NCBI RefSeq assembly: GCF_014396785.1
Contig: NZ_CP060718.1
Span: 702,501 to 766,500 of the forward strand
DNA length: 64,000 nucleotides
Direction of reading: 5' to 3'
Source of the DNA: Sphingomonas lutea
Lineage (GTDB): Bacteria; Pseudomonadota; Alphaproteobacteria; Sphingomonadales; Sphingomonadaceae
Of the stretch, positions 42,799-52,297 are shown in pieces. Both the position numbers and the translations under genes were made by a program. Positions within the stretch are counted from its first letter, which is position 1. Each line of letters begins with the position of its first letter. Below the pieces are notes generated by a model. That model was given only the letters and a program-made list of their open reading frames with translations, did not search any database and was not told where the DNA came from.

Positions 42799-44145
42799 TT
42801 ATGAGCGGGGCGTCATCTTCAGAGGCATTCCGCCCAATGGCCGCAGGGTGACGGATCCCGACAGTCGGACTGGCCGTCTGACGCTACCGAAGGACCAGCG
42901 GGCTATCCAGACGGCGAGGATCGTCAGCGCTTCGGCGATCGCGAATCGTGCGCCGACGCAGGTGCGCGGGCCTGCGCCGAACGGGATATATTGAAAGCGG
43001 TGGCGGCCCTTCTTGCGATCAGGGGTGAAGCGTTGCGGGTCGAAGGCATCCGGATCGTCCCACAATGCGCGATGGCGGTGGAGCAGCCAGGGCCAAATGG
43101 ATACGAAATCGCCGCGACGCACACGATACCCGCAGATCTCATCCTCGCCGATCGCTTCACGATCAAACCGTGGCGCCGCCGGATATAGTCGAAGCGATTC
43201 CTCGACCACCGATTGGAGCAGCGGCAGCCGGGTCGGCAGGCGGGCGTCCGCGCCTGAGGCCAGCGCCGCCTGCGCTTCGGCAGCGACCGCTTCCTGCAGA
43301 TCAGGCTGCTCTGACAAAAGGTATAGCGTCCAAGTGATGCTGTTCGCCGTCGTCTCGTGCCCTGCGAGATAGAAGGTCGCGGCATTGTCCACCGCCAGCG
43401 AAACCGCTTCGGCGCGTGAATATTTTTCCGACAAGGCGTGTATCATGCCCGTGACGAAGTCGTCCGGCGCGCCGGGGCGAAGGCGCTCTTCGACGATCTG
43501 GGTCAAGGTGCGGCGCAAATAGGCCTGGCCCCGAAGCCCGCGAAGGCCGCGCAACGTCACCGGGAACACCGGCAGTCCCATAAGGACTTGTAGCCGCGCC
43601 TCGCTGAATCCCTCGAGCGCGGCGGCGATATGGGTCAATGCCGTCCGGCTGGTGAGGCGCTTGTCGCCGCTGAACAGCGCCTCCGTGATGACCTGCATCG
43701 TCGTTGTGGTCGCCTCTTCGGCCACATCCAACACGCCGCCGGCCCACCCTTTCGCGCGGCGTTCGGCCTGGGCGGCGAAGACGGGCACCAAAGCGTCGAC
43801 CGCCGGCGGGTTGAAGCTGGCCGCGACGATTTGCCGCTGCGCGCGCCACAGCGGCCCGTCGGAAGTGAGGAGGCCGCGTCCGATGACTGGTGCGAGCAGC
43901 GTTTTGACAAGGCGCGGCTTCTCATAATTGGCGGCATTGTTGAGCAGGACGTGCTGGATGGCTTGCGGCTCAAGCGGGATGTGCACGCGCCAGCCAAGGA
44001 CCTTGCGGAACAGATAGGTTTCCGAGAAGGCGCGCTCGGACCAGCCGTAGACCAGGGTCCGCGCGCGCTCGCCGTACAGTCCGCGCCACGATGGCACCGG
44101 TGCCGCGGGCCGCGGCGGATAGGGTGGGACGAAGCGCTCAGCCAT
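42799..44145 (-). CDS. Cytochrome P450
   Basis: 448 residues from ATG 44145, chosen because the product starts MAERFVPPYPPRP and overlaps the upstream gene stop by 8 nt (ATGGCTGA). Soluble bacterial P450: I-helix FYLAGHETTANS (oxygen activation), K-helix ESLR, and heme loop FGAGPRTCVG with Cys near 396. Substrate unknown. No ferredoxin or reductase gene is adjacent. It is cotranscribed with a DJ-1/PfpI gene and smc. Confidence 0.93.
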   Translation of the reverse strand: MAERFVPPYPPRPAAPVPSWRGLYGERARTLVYGWSERAFSETYLFRKVLGWRVHIPLEPQAIQHVLLNNAANYEKPRLVKTLLAPVIGRGLLTSDGPLWRAQRQIVAASFNPPAVDALVPVFAAQAERRAKGWAGGVLDVAEEATTTTMQVITEALFSGDKRLTSRTALTHIAAALEGFSEARLQVLMGLPVFPVTLRGLRGLRGQAYLRRTLTQIVEERLRPGAPDDFVTGMIHALSEKYSRAEAVSLAVDNAATFYLAGHETTANSITWTLYLLSEQPDLQEAVAAEAQAALASGADARLPTRLPLLQSVVEESLRLYPAAPRFDREAIGEDEICGYRVRRGDFVSIWPWLLHRHRALWDDPDAFDPQRFTPDRKKGRHRFQYIPFGAGPRTCVGARFAIAEALTILAVWIARWSFGSVRRPVRLSGSVTLRPLGGMPLKMTPRS

Positions 44146-44836
44146 TGGCCGGGCGGCGCCCCGCGATCGCGCGCACGCGAGTCTCGCGGTCGGGCGCGAG
44201 GCGGCGGGTCCGGTCGCGCACGCCTTCGGCCAGGGCAGCGCCGGCACTGGCGGGAGAGCCCGCGTCAAACGGGGGTCGCGGATCATATTCGAGCGCGAGC
44301 TGCACGCCCTTGGCATGGTCTTCACCACGAATGGCCGCGGTCAGCGCGAGGGCGAAGTCGATCCCTGCGGTCACACCGCCACCCGTGACGCGATTGCGAT
44401 CGAAGACGACCCGCGCTTGCACCGGTTCGGCCCCGAACAAGGGGAGGAAAGCGTGCCAGTTCCAGTGGGTCGTCGCGCGATAGCCTTCGAGCAGGCCGGC
44501 CGCGCCGAGGATCAGTGAGCCGGTGCAGACGCTTGTCACCCAGCGGGCATCGGCCGCGACCTTTCGGATCCAGTCCAGAGCCTCTTCATCCTCCATCACG
44601 TCGACGCACCCAAAGCCGCCTGGAATGCAGATGATGTCGGCGCGGGTAATGTCGGCGAATGTCGCCGTGGGGACGATTGCAAACCCGCTGTCGGTCTGCA
44701 CGGGCGCGAGGTCACGCCAGACAAAGTCGAGATGCGCATTCCCCAGCCGCGACAAGACTTGCGCCGGGCCGGTGAAATCGAGCTGGGTGACGTTCGGGTA
44801 GATCAGGAACGCGACTCGTACCGCGTCCATGTTCAT
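44138..44836 (-). CDS. DJ-1/PfpI family protein, isonitrile hydratase-like
   Basis: 232 residues. N-terminal VAFLIYPNVTQLDFTGPAQVLS and the nucleophile elbow SVCTGSLILGAAGLL (Cys near 104) with YRATTHWNW match the isonitrile hydratase branch of the DJ-1/PfpI superfamily. Other branch members are GlxA-type regulators, but no HTH is present here. Its ATG overlaps the smc TGA (ATGA), and its stop overlaps the P450 start, so all three are translationally linked. Confidence 0.88.
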   Translation of the reverse strand: MNMDAVRVAFLIYPNVTQLDFTGPAQVLSRLGNAHLDFVWRDLAPVQTDSGFAIVPTATFADITRADIICIPGGFGCVDVMEDEEALDWIRKVAADARWVTSVCTGSLILGAAGLLEGYRATTHWNWHAFLPLFGAEPVQARVVFDRNRVTGGGVTAGIDFALALTAAIRGEDHAKGVQLALEYDPRPPFDAGSPASAGAALAEGVRDRTRRLAPDRETRVRAIAGRRPANG

Positions 44837-47800
44837 TCCGCCGCAAGCAGGGTTTCGGCGCCGCCGAGGTCGACCGAAACGAGCCGGCTAACGCCCTTTT
44901 CGATCATGGTCACGCCGTACAGCCGATGCATACGGCTCATCGTCACGGCATTGTGGGTGACGATCAAATAGCGCGTGTCGGTTTCTTGCGTCATCCGGTC
45001 GAGCAGGTCGCAGAAGCGCTCGACATTGGCATCGTCGAGCGGGGCGTCGACCTCGTCGAGGACGCAGATCGGTGCGGGATTGGTCAGGAACAAGGCGAAG
45101 ATGAGCGCGATTGCGGTCAGCGCCTGTTCGCCGCCCGACAGCAAGGTAAGGGTCGACAGCCGCTTGCCTGGGGGCTGCGCCATGATTTCCAGCCCGGCTT
45201 CAAGCGGATCGTCGCTCTCGACCAGCGCCAGATGGGCCTGGCCGCCGTCGAACAAGGTCGTGAACAGGCGCCGAAAGTGGCCATCGACCTTTTCATAGGC
45301 TTCGAGCAGCCGCACGCGCCCTTCGCGGTTGAGGTTGCCGATCGACCCGCGCAGGCGATGGATCGCCTGGGTCAGTTCGTCGGCTTCGGCCGCGCCTTTG
45401 GATCGCGTTTCGTCAAGTTCGGCGAGCTCGCGCTCGGCGACGAGGTTGACCGGCCCGATCCGCTCGCGCTCGGCGGTGAGTTGGTCGAGCGTCTGGGCTT
45501 CGGTCTCTGCATCGCGCTGCCGGTCGGCGTCGAAGCCGATCCGTTCCGGCAGGCGCTGGGGACGCATTCGAATTTCTCGACACTGGTGCGAGCAAATTCC
45601 GCACTTCGGCCGCGTTGCGCTTCGGCGCGAGCGGTCGCGGCGGCCCGGCGTTCCCGGGCGGCGGCCGAACTTTCGTTGGCCGCCGACACGGCCGCCGCAG
45701 CCGCGATCAGCGCGCGCTCCGCATCCTGTTCCGCCGTCGCCGCCTCGCCGACCTTCACCTGGCTTTGCGACGTCGCCCGTTCGAGTTCCGCGATTCGCGA
45801 ATCGAGCGCGGCAGGCTCCTGCTCCAGCTCCACCCGTTCGGCCGCCTGCTGCGACTGCCGTTCGACCGCCCCCGCCAACCGCCGCTCGGCGTCGGCCTGG
45901 CGCTTGCGCCAATCGCCTTGCTCGCGGGCAGCGGTGGCGGTCCGCTCGCGGTCGGCGCCGGTCTCGCGTGCCCGCGTCGCCGCCTCGGCGCGCTTTTCGG
46001 CCACCGCGGACGCGGCAGCAGCCGCCGCTTCCCGCGCGGTCCCGACGTCGCTTTCGAGTGCGGCCGGGTCGGGCAAGGCACCCAGCGCCCGTTCCGAGGC
46101 TGCGACCGAATCGGAGGCGGCGCTCAGCACGGGCTCAAGGTCCGCCTGGCGCTGCATCAGATTGGCGCGTTGGGCCTCCAGCCGCTCGATCGCCGCCGCC
46201 GCGGAATCGCCATCACGCGACGCTTCGCGCGCGTCGCGCTCCGCCGCCAGCGCGGCGTGGCGCGCCTGCTCGGCGGCCTGGCGTGAATCCTCCATCGACT
46301 GCATCGCCGAATCGCGCGCGGCCTGCGCGTCAGCGACCGCTTTTCCCAGCGCGGGAAGCTGCTTCGCCAGTGCGGCAAGGCGGTTCGCGCGCAACAGCCG
46401 CTCGGCCGCCGCCGCTCCGGATTCCAGGGCGACGAACCCATCCCAGCGGCGAAGTGCGCCGTCGCGCGTGACGAGCCGCTGGCCGACGGCCAGCGCTTGC
46501 CCGACATCGCTGTCGACCACCGCAACCTGCTTCAACCGCCGCAGCAGTTCGGCTGGCGCACGCACATGATCGGCAAGACATTCGGTGCCGGACGGGAGGG
46601 CGGGGTCGCCGGGAAGCGGCGCGCTGCCCTGCCAGCGCCGCGCGCCGTCCGCGCCGATCGCGGCATCCGAATCCTCGCCCAGCGCGGCGGCCAGCGCCCG
46701 TTCGTAGCCAGGCTCGGCGGACAGGCTGGCAATCGCCGCGCCGCCGCCTTGGTCGAGCGCGCGCGCCAAGGCGTCATGCTCGGACTTGGCGGCAGACAAG
46801 GCAGCGCGCGCGGTCGAAAGCGCGCTCTCGGCGGCATCGCGCTGCTCGGCGGCGGCAGCGCGGCTTTGCTCGGCCGCGTTACGCCGCGCGTCGGCTTCGG
46901 CCATTGCGGCGGCCGCGGCCTTGCCACGCGCCTCCGCGTCCCGCTTTGCTGCGAAAAGAACCGCGCCATCGCCCAGCGCGGCCGACTGCTCGACAAGCCG
47001 GCGCTGCTCCTGCTCGGTCCGTGCAAGTTGCGCCCGCGCGGCTTCGAGCGCGGCCTCGGCCACCCGCCGCTCGGCGCGCATTGCCGCCTGCCGCGCAAGC
47101 AACTCGGCCAGCGCGGCCTCGGCCTCGCGCGATGCCGCCTCGGCGGCGGTCAGTTCGGTTGCGATCCGCGCCGATTGACCCTCGGCATCCTCAAGCCGGC
47201 GCGCGATCGCCCCGATTTCTGCGTCGAGCTGCGCAATGGCACGCGCGGCATCGCCTTTGAGCGCTTCCTCGCGCTGGATGTCGCCGGCAAGCGCCGCATC
47301 GAGCCGGTCAAGTTCGGCAAGCCGCCGCGCGACGGTGTCTCGCCGGGCACGGGCGGTGGCGAGTTCGTGGGCCAGATTGTGTCCGGCTTCGCGGGCTTCG
47401 GCCAGCGCATTGCGGCGTTCGGCGAGGATCGCGTTGGCGCGTCCCTGCGCGGCCTGCGCCTCGGTAATGCCAGCCAGGATCCGCTCGACCTCGGCTTCGG
47501 CTTCGCGCGCTTCTGCGGCGGCGGCTTTGGATGCAGCTTCGGCTTCCGCCCAGCGGGCGTGGAGCAGCTGGGCTTCGACCGCGCGGATTTGCGCGCTGAG
47601 CTTGCGATAGCGTTCGGCCGCTCGCGCCTGCCGGCGGAGTTGCGCGGCCCTTTGCTCCTGCTCGCCCAGGATTTCCGCAAGCCGCGTTAGATTGGCCTCG
47701 GTCGCGCGCAATTTCTGCTCGGCATCCTTGCGGCGCACGTGAAGGCCGGAGATGCCGGCCGCTTCTTCTAGCAATTGCCGCCGCTCGACCGGCTTGGCGG

Positions 47801-48248
47801 CGATGATGGCGCCAATCTTGCCCTGGCTGACGAGGGCCGGCGAATGGGCGCCGGTGGCGGCGTCTGCGAACAGCAGCGAGACGTCCTTGGCGCGAACGTC
47901 GCGACCATCGATCCGGTATGCCGACCCGGCGCCGCGCTCGATGCGCCGGGTGACCTCGCTCTCGCCGATCTTGCCATCCTCGGGATCCTGCTGCTCGAGC
48001 AGGATCGAGACTTCGGCGAAGTCGCGCGGCGGGCGCGAGGCCGTGCCGGCGAAGATCACGTCTTCCATGCCCCCGCCGCGCAGCGACTTCGGGCTCGCCT
48101 CGCCCATCGCCCAACGTATGGCTTCGAGCAGGTTCGACTTGCCGCAGCCGTTGGGGCCGACGACCCCAGTCAGCCCGGGCTCGATGCGCAGTTCAGCGGG
48201 CTCGACGAAACTCTTGAATCCGCTCAGCTTGAGCCGGCGTATCCGCAC
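44833..48248 (-). pseudogene. smc: Chromosome segregation ATPase SMC, split by a 1-nt frameshift
   Basis: The N-terminal part (48248 to about 45560) has Walker A GPNGCGKSNLLEAI, long coiled coils and a hinge (about 500-610, GYERALAAALGEDSD). The C-terminal part in the next frame has ERERIGPVNLVAE, the ABC signature LSGGEQALTAIAL and Walker B ICVLDEVDAPLDD. The span is 3416 nt; adding one base to the GGGG run at 45558-45561 (CCCC on the coding strand) joins the frames ...KFECVPQRLPERIGFD and yields 1138 residues without a stop. SMC is usually indispensable, so an assembly error is likely. Downstream overlap with the DJ-1 gene; upstream the DsbA-like gene is 21 nt away. Confidence 0.9.
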
Positions 48249-48269
48249 CTTTCGCCCGGCCCCCGACCG

Positions 48270-49025
48270 CTAGCCGCGCTCGCCGAGCGCAGTCTTGAGC
48301 TTGGGCTCCAGATCTTGCCAAGTCGCGGTCCGCTCGAGCAATTCGCCATTGATCACGAAGCTCGGTGTGCCGGAAAATCCAGGATAGGCACCGGTGACGT
48401 CGCTGGTCATCTGGACCAACTGATTCACGGCATTCTCATCGCTCAGGCATTGGGCGCTCTTTGCTTCTGGCACGCCACGCATGGCTGCGAACTGCTGAAA
48501 GCCCGCGACCTTGGCCAGTTCAAGGAATTGCCGATTGGGCGGCAGTCCCTGCAGGGCCTCAAGCTGCGGCTGTGGCGTCCCCTGGATGCGGTTGAGCCAG
48601 TTGCTCTGGTCGGCATAGAGCGCCCGCGTCATTGGGAAAAAGCCCTTTGCCCCATTGCAGCGAGCCACCAGCGAGGCCGCGAGGTCGAAGCCATCCCGGA
48701 CATAGTTGCGGAATTCCCAGCTGACCTGGCCGGTCTTCACATATTTGTCGATCAGCGGCTGGACGCCGGTCTCATCGAACTCCGCGCAGTGCGGGCAGGT
48801 CATCGACCCGAATTCGATCAGGCGGACCTTGGCCTGCGGGTTGCCCATCAGGAAGCCGCCCTCAGGCGTCTTGATGACGCTTTGCGACCAATCGCCATTG
48901 GCCGGCGCCTGGACCGTGGGAAGCTCGCTCTGCGTTGCGGTGGCACCGTTGGTGCCCTTGTCCGCATTGCACGCGGCACTGGTCAGGATTGCGGCGGCTG
49001 CAACGAGATACTTGATTCGCTTCAT
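48270..49025 (-). CDS. DsbA-family thioredoxin-fold protein
   Basis: 251 residues. The N-terminus (KYLVAAAAILTSAACNAD) is a signal peptide with a possible, atypical lipoprotein Cys. The thioredoxin motif is FGSMTCPHCAEF (CPHC), and the DsbA-like helical insert and cis-Pro GTPSFVING follow. Periplasmic thiol oxidoreductase, perhaps reoxidised by the DsbB-type protein at 33172. It begins in an ATGA overlap with dciA and precedes smc, the usual alphaproteobacterial order. Confidence 0.9.
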   Translation of the reverse strand: MKRIKYLVAAAAILTSAACNADKGTNGATATQSELPTVQAPANGDWSQSVIKTPEGGFLMGNPQAKVRLIEFGSMTCPHCAEFDETGVQPLIDKYVKTGQVSWEFRNYVRDGFDLAASLVARCNGAKGFFPMTRALYADQSNWLNRIQGTPQPQLEALQGLPPNRQFLELAKVAGFQQFAAMRGVPEAKSAQCLSDENAVNQLVQMTSDVTGAYPGFSGTPSFVINGELLERTATWQDLEPKLKTALGERG

Positions 49026-49585
49026 CGGACTGACTTGCTCCGGTTGATGACGGGAATGGCGGTCTCGCCGTCCATAGGCAGGGACGGCGGTCCGCTGGTA
49101 GCCGCAATTTGCGTGGCAAGCGACTCCAGGCAGGCGCGGAGTTCCGGGTCGGCAATCTCGCGCAAGCCTTCCCCAATCTCCTTGGGAACGGCTCGCAACT
49201 CGGGCCGGCGCGGCATCGGCGTCGCGGCGGGCAACTTGCCTTGCCGGAAAACGATCCGGTCGATGGCCGCATAGCCGAAGAAGCGATTGACGCGCTCGAC
49301 GATCATCGGGGTCAAATGCTGTATCAGCGGGGCATGCGCGCCTTCGACCAGCAAGGTCAGTGCACCGCTCGACTTGCGGCCGGCCGGAAAGCGAATCGAT
49401 TCGGGCGAGGACACCTTGGCGTAACGCTCGCCGACGATCTCGCTCCAGCGGCTGACGATCGCGCCCTGGACGAAGCCGAAGCGGCGAAACGACGTCCCGC
49501 CGACATCGCCGAGCAATTCGCCCGCGGCGCGCGGACGGCAGCTGCGCTGCTCCTTATCAGGCGTGCCCTTGCGCTTCGACATCAT
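49022..49585 (-). CDS. dciA: DUF721/DciA family protein
   Basis: 187 residues from ATG 49585 (or 49582). The DUF721 core contains FVQGAIVSRWSEIVGERYAK, PAGRKSSGALTLLVEG and LIQHLTPMIVERVNRFFG. DciA is the widespread ancestral loader of the replicative helicase DnaB, so a replication role is inferred; some members are less certain. It is divergent from mutY with a 24-nt gap. Confidence 0.85.
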   Translation of the reverse strand: MMSKRKGTPDKEQRSCRPRAAGELLGDVGGTSFRRFGFVQGAIVSRWSEIVGERYAKVSSPESIRFPAGRKSSGALTLLVEGAHAPLIQHLTPMIVERVNRFFGYAAIDRIVFRQGKLPAATPMPRRPELRAVPKEIGEGLREIADPELRACLESLATQIAATSGPPSLPMDGETAIPVINRSKSVR

Positions 49586-49609
49586 GGCCGAGCATGCCAT
49601 AGCGATTGG

Positions 49610-50611
49610 GTGACCGCCAACGCCACAACGCGCCTCCTCCAACATTATGTGGATAACTTCCGCCATTTGCCGTGGCGCAGCCCGCCCGGTGCGCCGCCGA
49701 TGGACCCGTACCGCGTGTGGCTGAGCGAAGTGATGCTGCAGCAGACCACGGTCGCCGCGGTGACGCCCCGGTTCGAACGTTTCGTGACCAAGTGGCCGAC
49801 CGTCGAAGCCCTTGCCGCAGCCGATGACGCCGATGTGTTCGCCGAATGGGCCGGGCTCGGTTACTACGCACGCGCCCGCAATCTGCTGGCGTGCGCACGG
49901 AAGGTTGCAGCGCGCGGCGGCTTTCCCGCCTCGGCCGCCGATCTTCGCGGTTTGCCCGGCATTGGGCCCTATACGGCGTCGGCCATTGCGGCGATTGCCT
50001 TTGGTGAAGCCGCGCCCGCCATCGACACCAACATCCGCCGCGTGATTGCCCGGCTTCACGCGCTCGAACGGCCGAGCGACGCTGAGATCGAAGCGTTGCT
50101 TGGGAACATGATCCCGGCCGGACGCGCCGGCGATTTCATCCAGGCGCTGATGGATCTTGGCGCGACCATCTGCCGGGCACGGGCGCCGCGGTGCGACCAC
50201 TGCCCGCTGCGGACCGATTGCCAAGCTTTTGCGACAGGCCAGCCCGAGGCCTTTCCGGCGCCCAAGATCAAGACGGTTCGCCCGCAACGTTACGGTATTG
50301 CATGGTGGATTGAACGAGATGGCGCGGTCTGGCTCGTCCGCCGGCCCCACAAGGGCCTCCTCGGCGGAATGGCAGCGCTTCCGTCGAGCGACTGGGGGGA
50401 TTCGCTGGCGCCCGACGTCAACGCGCTCAGCATGGTGCGGCACGTGTTCACGCATTTCGCCCTCGACCTCAAGATTGTTCGCGCCGGCGAGCCGATCGGG
50501 GAGGGCTGGTGGCACCCGGTCGACCGGTTGGCCGACGCAGGGCTGCCGACGTTGTTCAAGCGCGCTGCCGCATTGGCCGTGGCTGCGCGCCGCCCTTGCG
50601 CAGCGGCTTGA
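49610..50611 (+). CDS. mutY: A/G-specific adenine glycosylase
   Basis: 333 residues from GTG 49610; the upstream frame to 49109 is antisense to dciA and rejected. It removes A opposite 8-oxoG. Signatures: WLSEVMLQQTTVAAV (catalytic Glu), the helix-hairpin-helix LPGIGPYTASAI with DTNIRRV (catalytic Asp), and Fe-S cysteines C-x6-C-x2-C-x5-C in CRARAPRCDHCPLRTDC. The C-terminal NUDIX-like domain (WLVRRPHKGLLGGMAALP) is present. Confidence 0.95.
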   Translation: MTANATTRLLQHYVDNFRHLPWRSPPGAPPMDPYRVWLSEVMLQQTTVAAVTPRFERFVTKWPTVEALAAADDADVFAEWAGLGYYARARNLLACARKVAARGGFPASAADLRGLPGIGPYTASAIAAIAFGEAAPAIDTNIRRVIARLHALERPSDAEIEALLGNMIPAGRAGDFIQALMDLGATICRARAPRCDHCPLRTDCQAFATGQPEAFPAPKIKTVRPQRYGIAWWIERDGAVWLVRRPHKGLLGGMAALPSSDWGDSLAPDVNALSMVRHVFTHFALDLKIVRAGEPIGEGWWHPVDRLADAGLPTLFKRAAALAVAARRPCAAA

Positions 50612-50682
50612 AGAAGGCCCCGCGCAACCCTAAAGGGCAGCGCAGATTCACGTCTCGGTTTCGAGAAACCCAGGGAAATTTC

Positions 50683-51393
50683 ATGGACGACCGCTTCAAT
50701 ACTATCGCCGGCTGGGTGCTGTTCGCGGGGATCGTCGCGCTCGGCTCTTCGATCGTGGCCGGAGAGGTCTTCCACAGCGAGCGGCCGGAAACGATGGGCT
50801 ATCCCATCGAAGGCGTCGTCCTCGAAGGCGAGGACGGGGCGGAGGCCGAGAAGCCGATCGCATTCTATCTCGCCAGCGCCGACGCCGCGAAGGGTGAGCA
50901 GGTCTTCAAGAAGTGCGCGGCGTGCCACAATGCCGAGCAGGGCGGGGCCAATGCACTTGGACCCAATCTGTACGCGATCATGGGGGCGCCCCATGCGTCC
51001 AAGCCCGGCTTCGCCTACACTGACGCGCTAAAGTCCAAGCCGGGCAATTGGGATTGGCAGTCGATGAGCGACTGGCTGAAGAATCCGAAAGCCTATGCCC
51101 CGGGCACCAAGATGACCTTCGCCGGCCTGAGCAAGCCCGAGGATCGGGCCAACCTCATGGTCTGGCTCAACAGTAAGGGCAGCAATCTGCCGCTTCCCGC
51201 CGCTCCGGCCGCGGGCGCCGAACCGGCCGACGATGCCGCAGCCAAGGCCGGCACCGGCGCTGGCGACGGCGCGCAGAAGGCCGAGAATGAGCCGGTGCTG
51301 ACCGAGCAGCAGACGGGATCCAACCCCAAGAATGTCGGCGGCGAGGGTGCCTCCAAGCTGACCGGCCCGGCGAGCGCCAAGAAGACGAACTGA
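50683..51393 (+). CDS. Membrane-anchored cytochrome c
   Basis: 236 residues from ATG 50683 (AGGGA upstream). An N-terminal transmembrane anchor (about 8-28, AGWVLFAGIVALGSSIVA) precedes a class I cytochrome c domain with heme motif CAACH (about 78-82) and distal Met in GTKMTFAGL. An Ala/Glu-rich C-terminal extension of about 60 residues follows. This is the CycM/c552-type electron carrier between the bc1 complex and oxidases. Confidence 0.92.
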   Translation: MDDRFNTIAGWVLFAGIVALGSSIVAGEVFHSERPETMGYPIEGVVLEGEDGAEAEKPIAFYLASADAAKGEQVFKKCAACHNAEQGGANALGPNLYAIMGAPHASKPGFAYTDALKSKPGNWDWQSMSDWLKNPKAYAPGTKMTFAGLSKPEDRANLMVWLNSKGSNLPLPAAPAAGAEPADDAAAKAGTGAGDGAQKAENEPVLTEQQTGSNPKNVGGEGASKLTGPASAKKTN

Positions 51394-51405
51394 CGTACGG
51401 CGGCG

Positions 51406-52266
51406 TCAGTCGCGCTCGTAGTAATCGCAGACGAAATCCCACGCGGCCTGCGCGTCCTCGCTCCAATGGATGAGGTCGAGGTCGTGCGGCGAAATCACGC
51501 CTTCGTCGGCCAATGCCTGGAAGTTGATAACCCGGTTCCAGAACTCCTCACCGAATAGCAAGATCGGCAATGGCCGGACCTTGCCCGTCTGGATCAGCGT
51601 CAGCAGTTCGAACAACTCGTCGAATGTACCGTACCCGCCGGGGAACACGGCGACGGCGCGCGCACGCAACAGGAAGTGCATCTTCCGCAGGGCGAAATAG
51701 TGAAACTGAAAGCTAAGATCCGGGGTCACGTAACGGTTGGGCATCTGTTCGTGGGGAAGCACGATATTAAGCCCGACCGACTCCGCGCCTTCCTCGAACG
51801 CGCCGCGATTGGCGGCCTCCATGATCGACGGCCCGCCGCCGGAACAGACGACAAACTGGCGGTTGCCGTCCTCATCGGGCTCGGTGCGGCTGACGATCCG
51901 CGCCAATTCGCGCGCGACCTCATAGTAACGCGAATTGACCTTGAGTCGCTCGGCCACCGCGCGCTGCTCGTCGTTGGTCGCAGCCGCGATCAACGCGTCA
52001 GCCATGTCCGGCGCCGGAATCCGCGCCGACCCGTAAAAAACGAAGGTGGACGCCACCTTCGCTTCGTTCAGCAACAGCTCGGGCTTTAGCAGCTCAAGCT
52101 GGAAACGGACTGGGCGAAGGTCTTCGCGCAGCAGGAACTCGGTGTCCTGAAAGGCGAGCTTGTAGGCCGCGCTTTCGGTTTGTGGCGCGGACGGCACATG
52201 CTCGGCGGCGCGGGCATCGAGCTTGGACGAGGGGAAGATGCGCTTTGGCGGACGCGGTTCGGTCAT
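51406..52266 (-). CDS. LOG family protein (TIGR00730)
   Basis: 286 residues. The Rossmann-like nucleotide-binding motifs SGGGPSIMEAANRGAFEEG and PGGYGTFDELFELL are the LOG/cytokinin riboside 5'-monophosphate phosphoribohydrolase signature. An N-terminal extension of about 80 residues precedes the core, as in the longer bacterial subgroup. In bacteria the physiological nucleotide substrate is often unclear. It lies 31 nt after the creD stop. Confidence 0.92.
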   Translation of the reverse strand: MTEPRPPKRIFPSSKLDARAAEHVPSAPQTESAAYKLAFQDTEFLLREDLRPVRFQLELLKPELLLNEAKVASTFVFYGSARIPAPDMADALIAAATNDEQRAVAERLKVNSRYYEVARELARIVSRTEPDEDGNRQFVVCSGGGPSIMEAANRGAFEEGAESVGLNIVLPHEQMPNRYVTPDLSFQFHYFALRKMHFLLRARAVAVFPGGYGTFDELFELLTLIQTGKVRPLPILLFGEEFWNRVINFQALADEGVISPHDLDLIHWSEDAQAAWDFVCDYYERD

Positions 52267-52297
52267 GCGGCCGAACTAGCCCCAAAGTCTGACAGGG

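Noticed and set aside
46497..47690. 397-codon open frame on the plus strand
   Set aside because: Antisense to the coiled-coil part of smc; Gly/Arg-rich without motifs.
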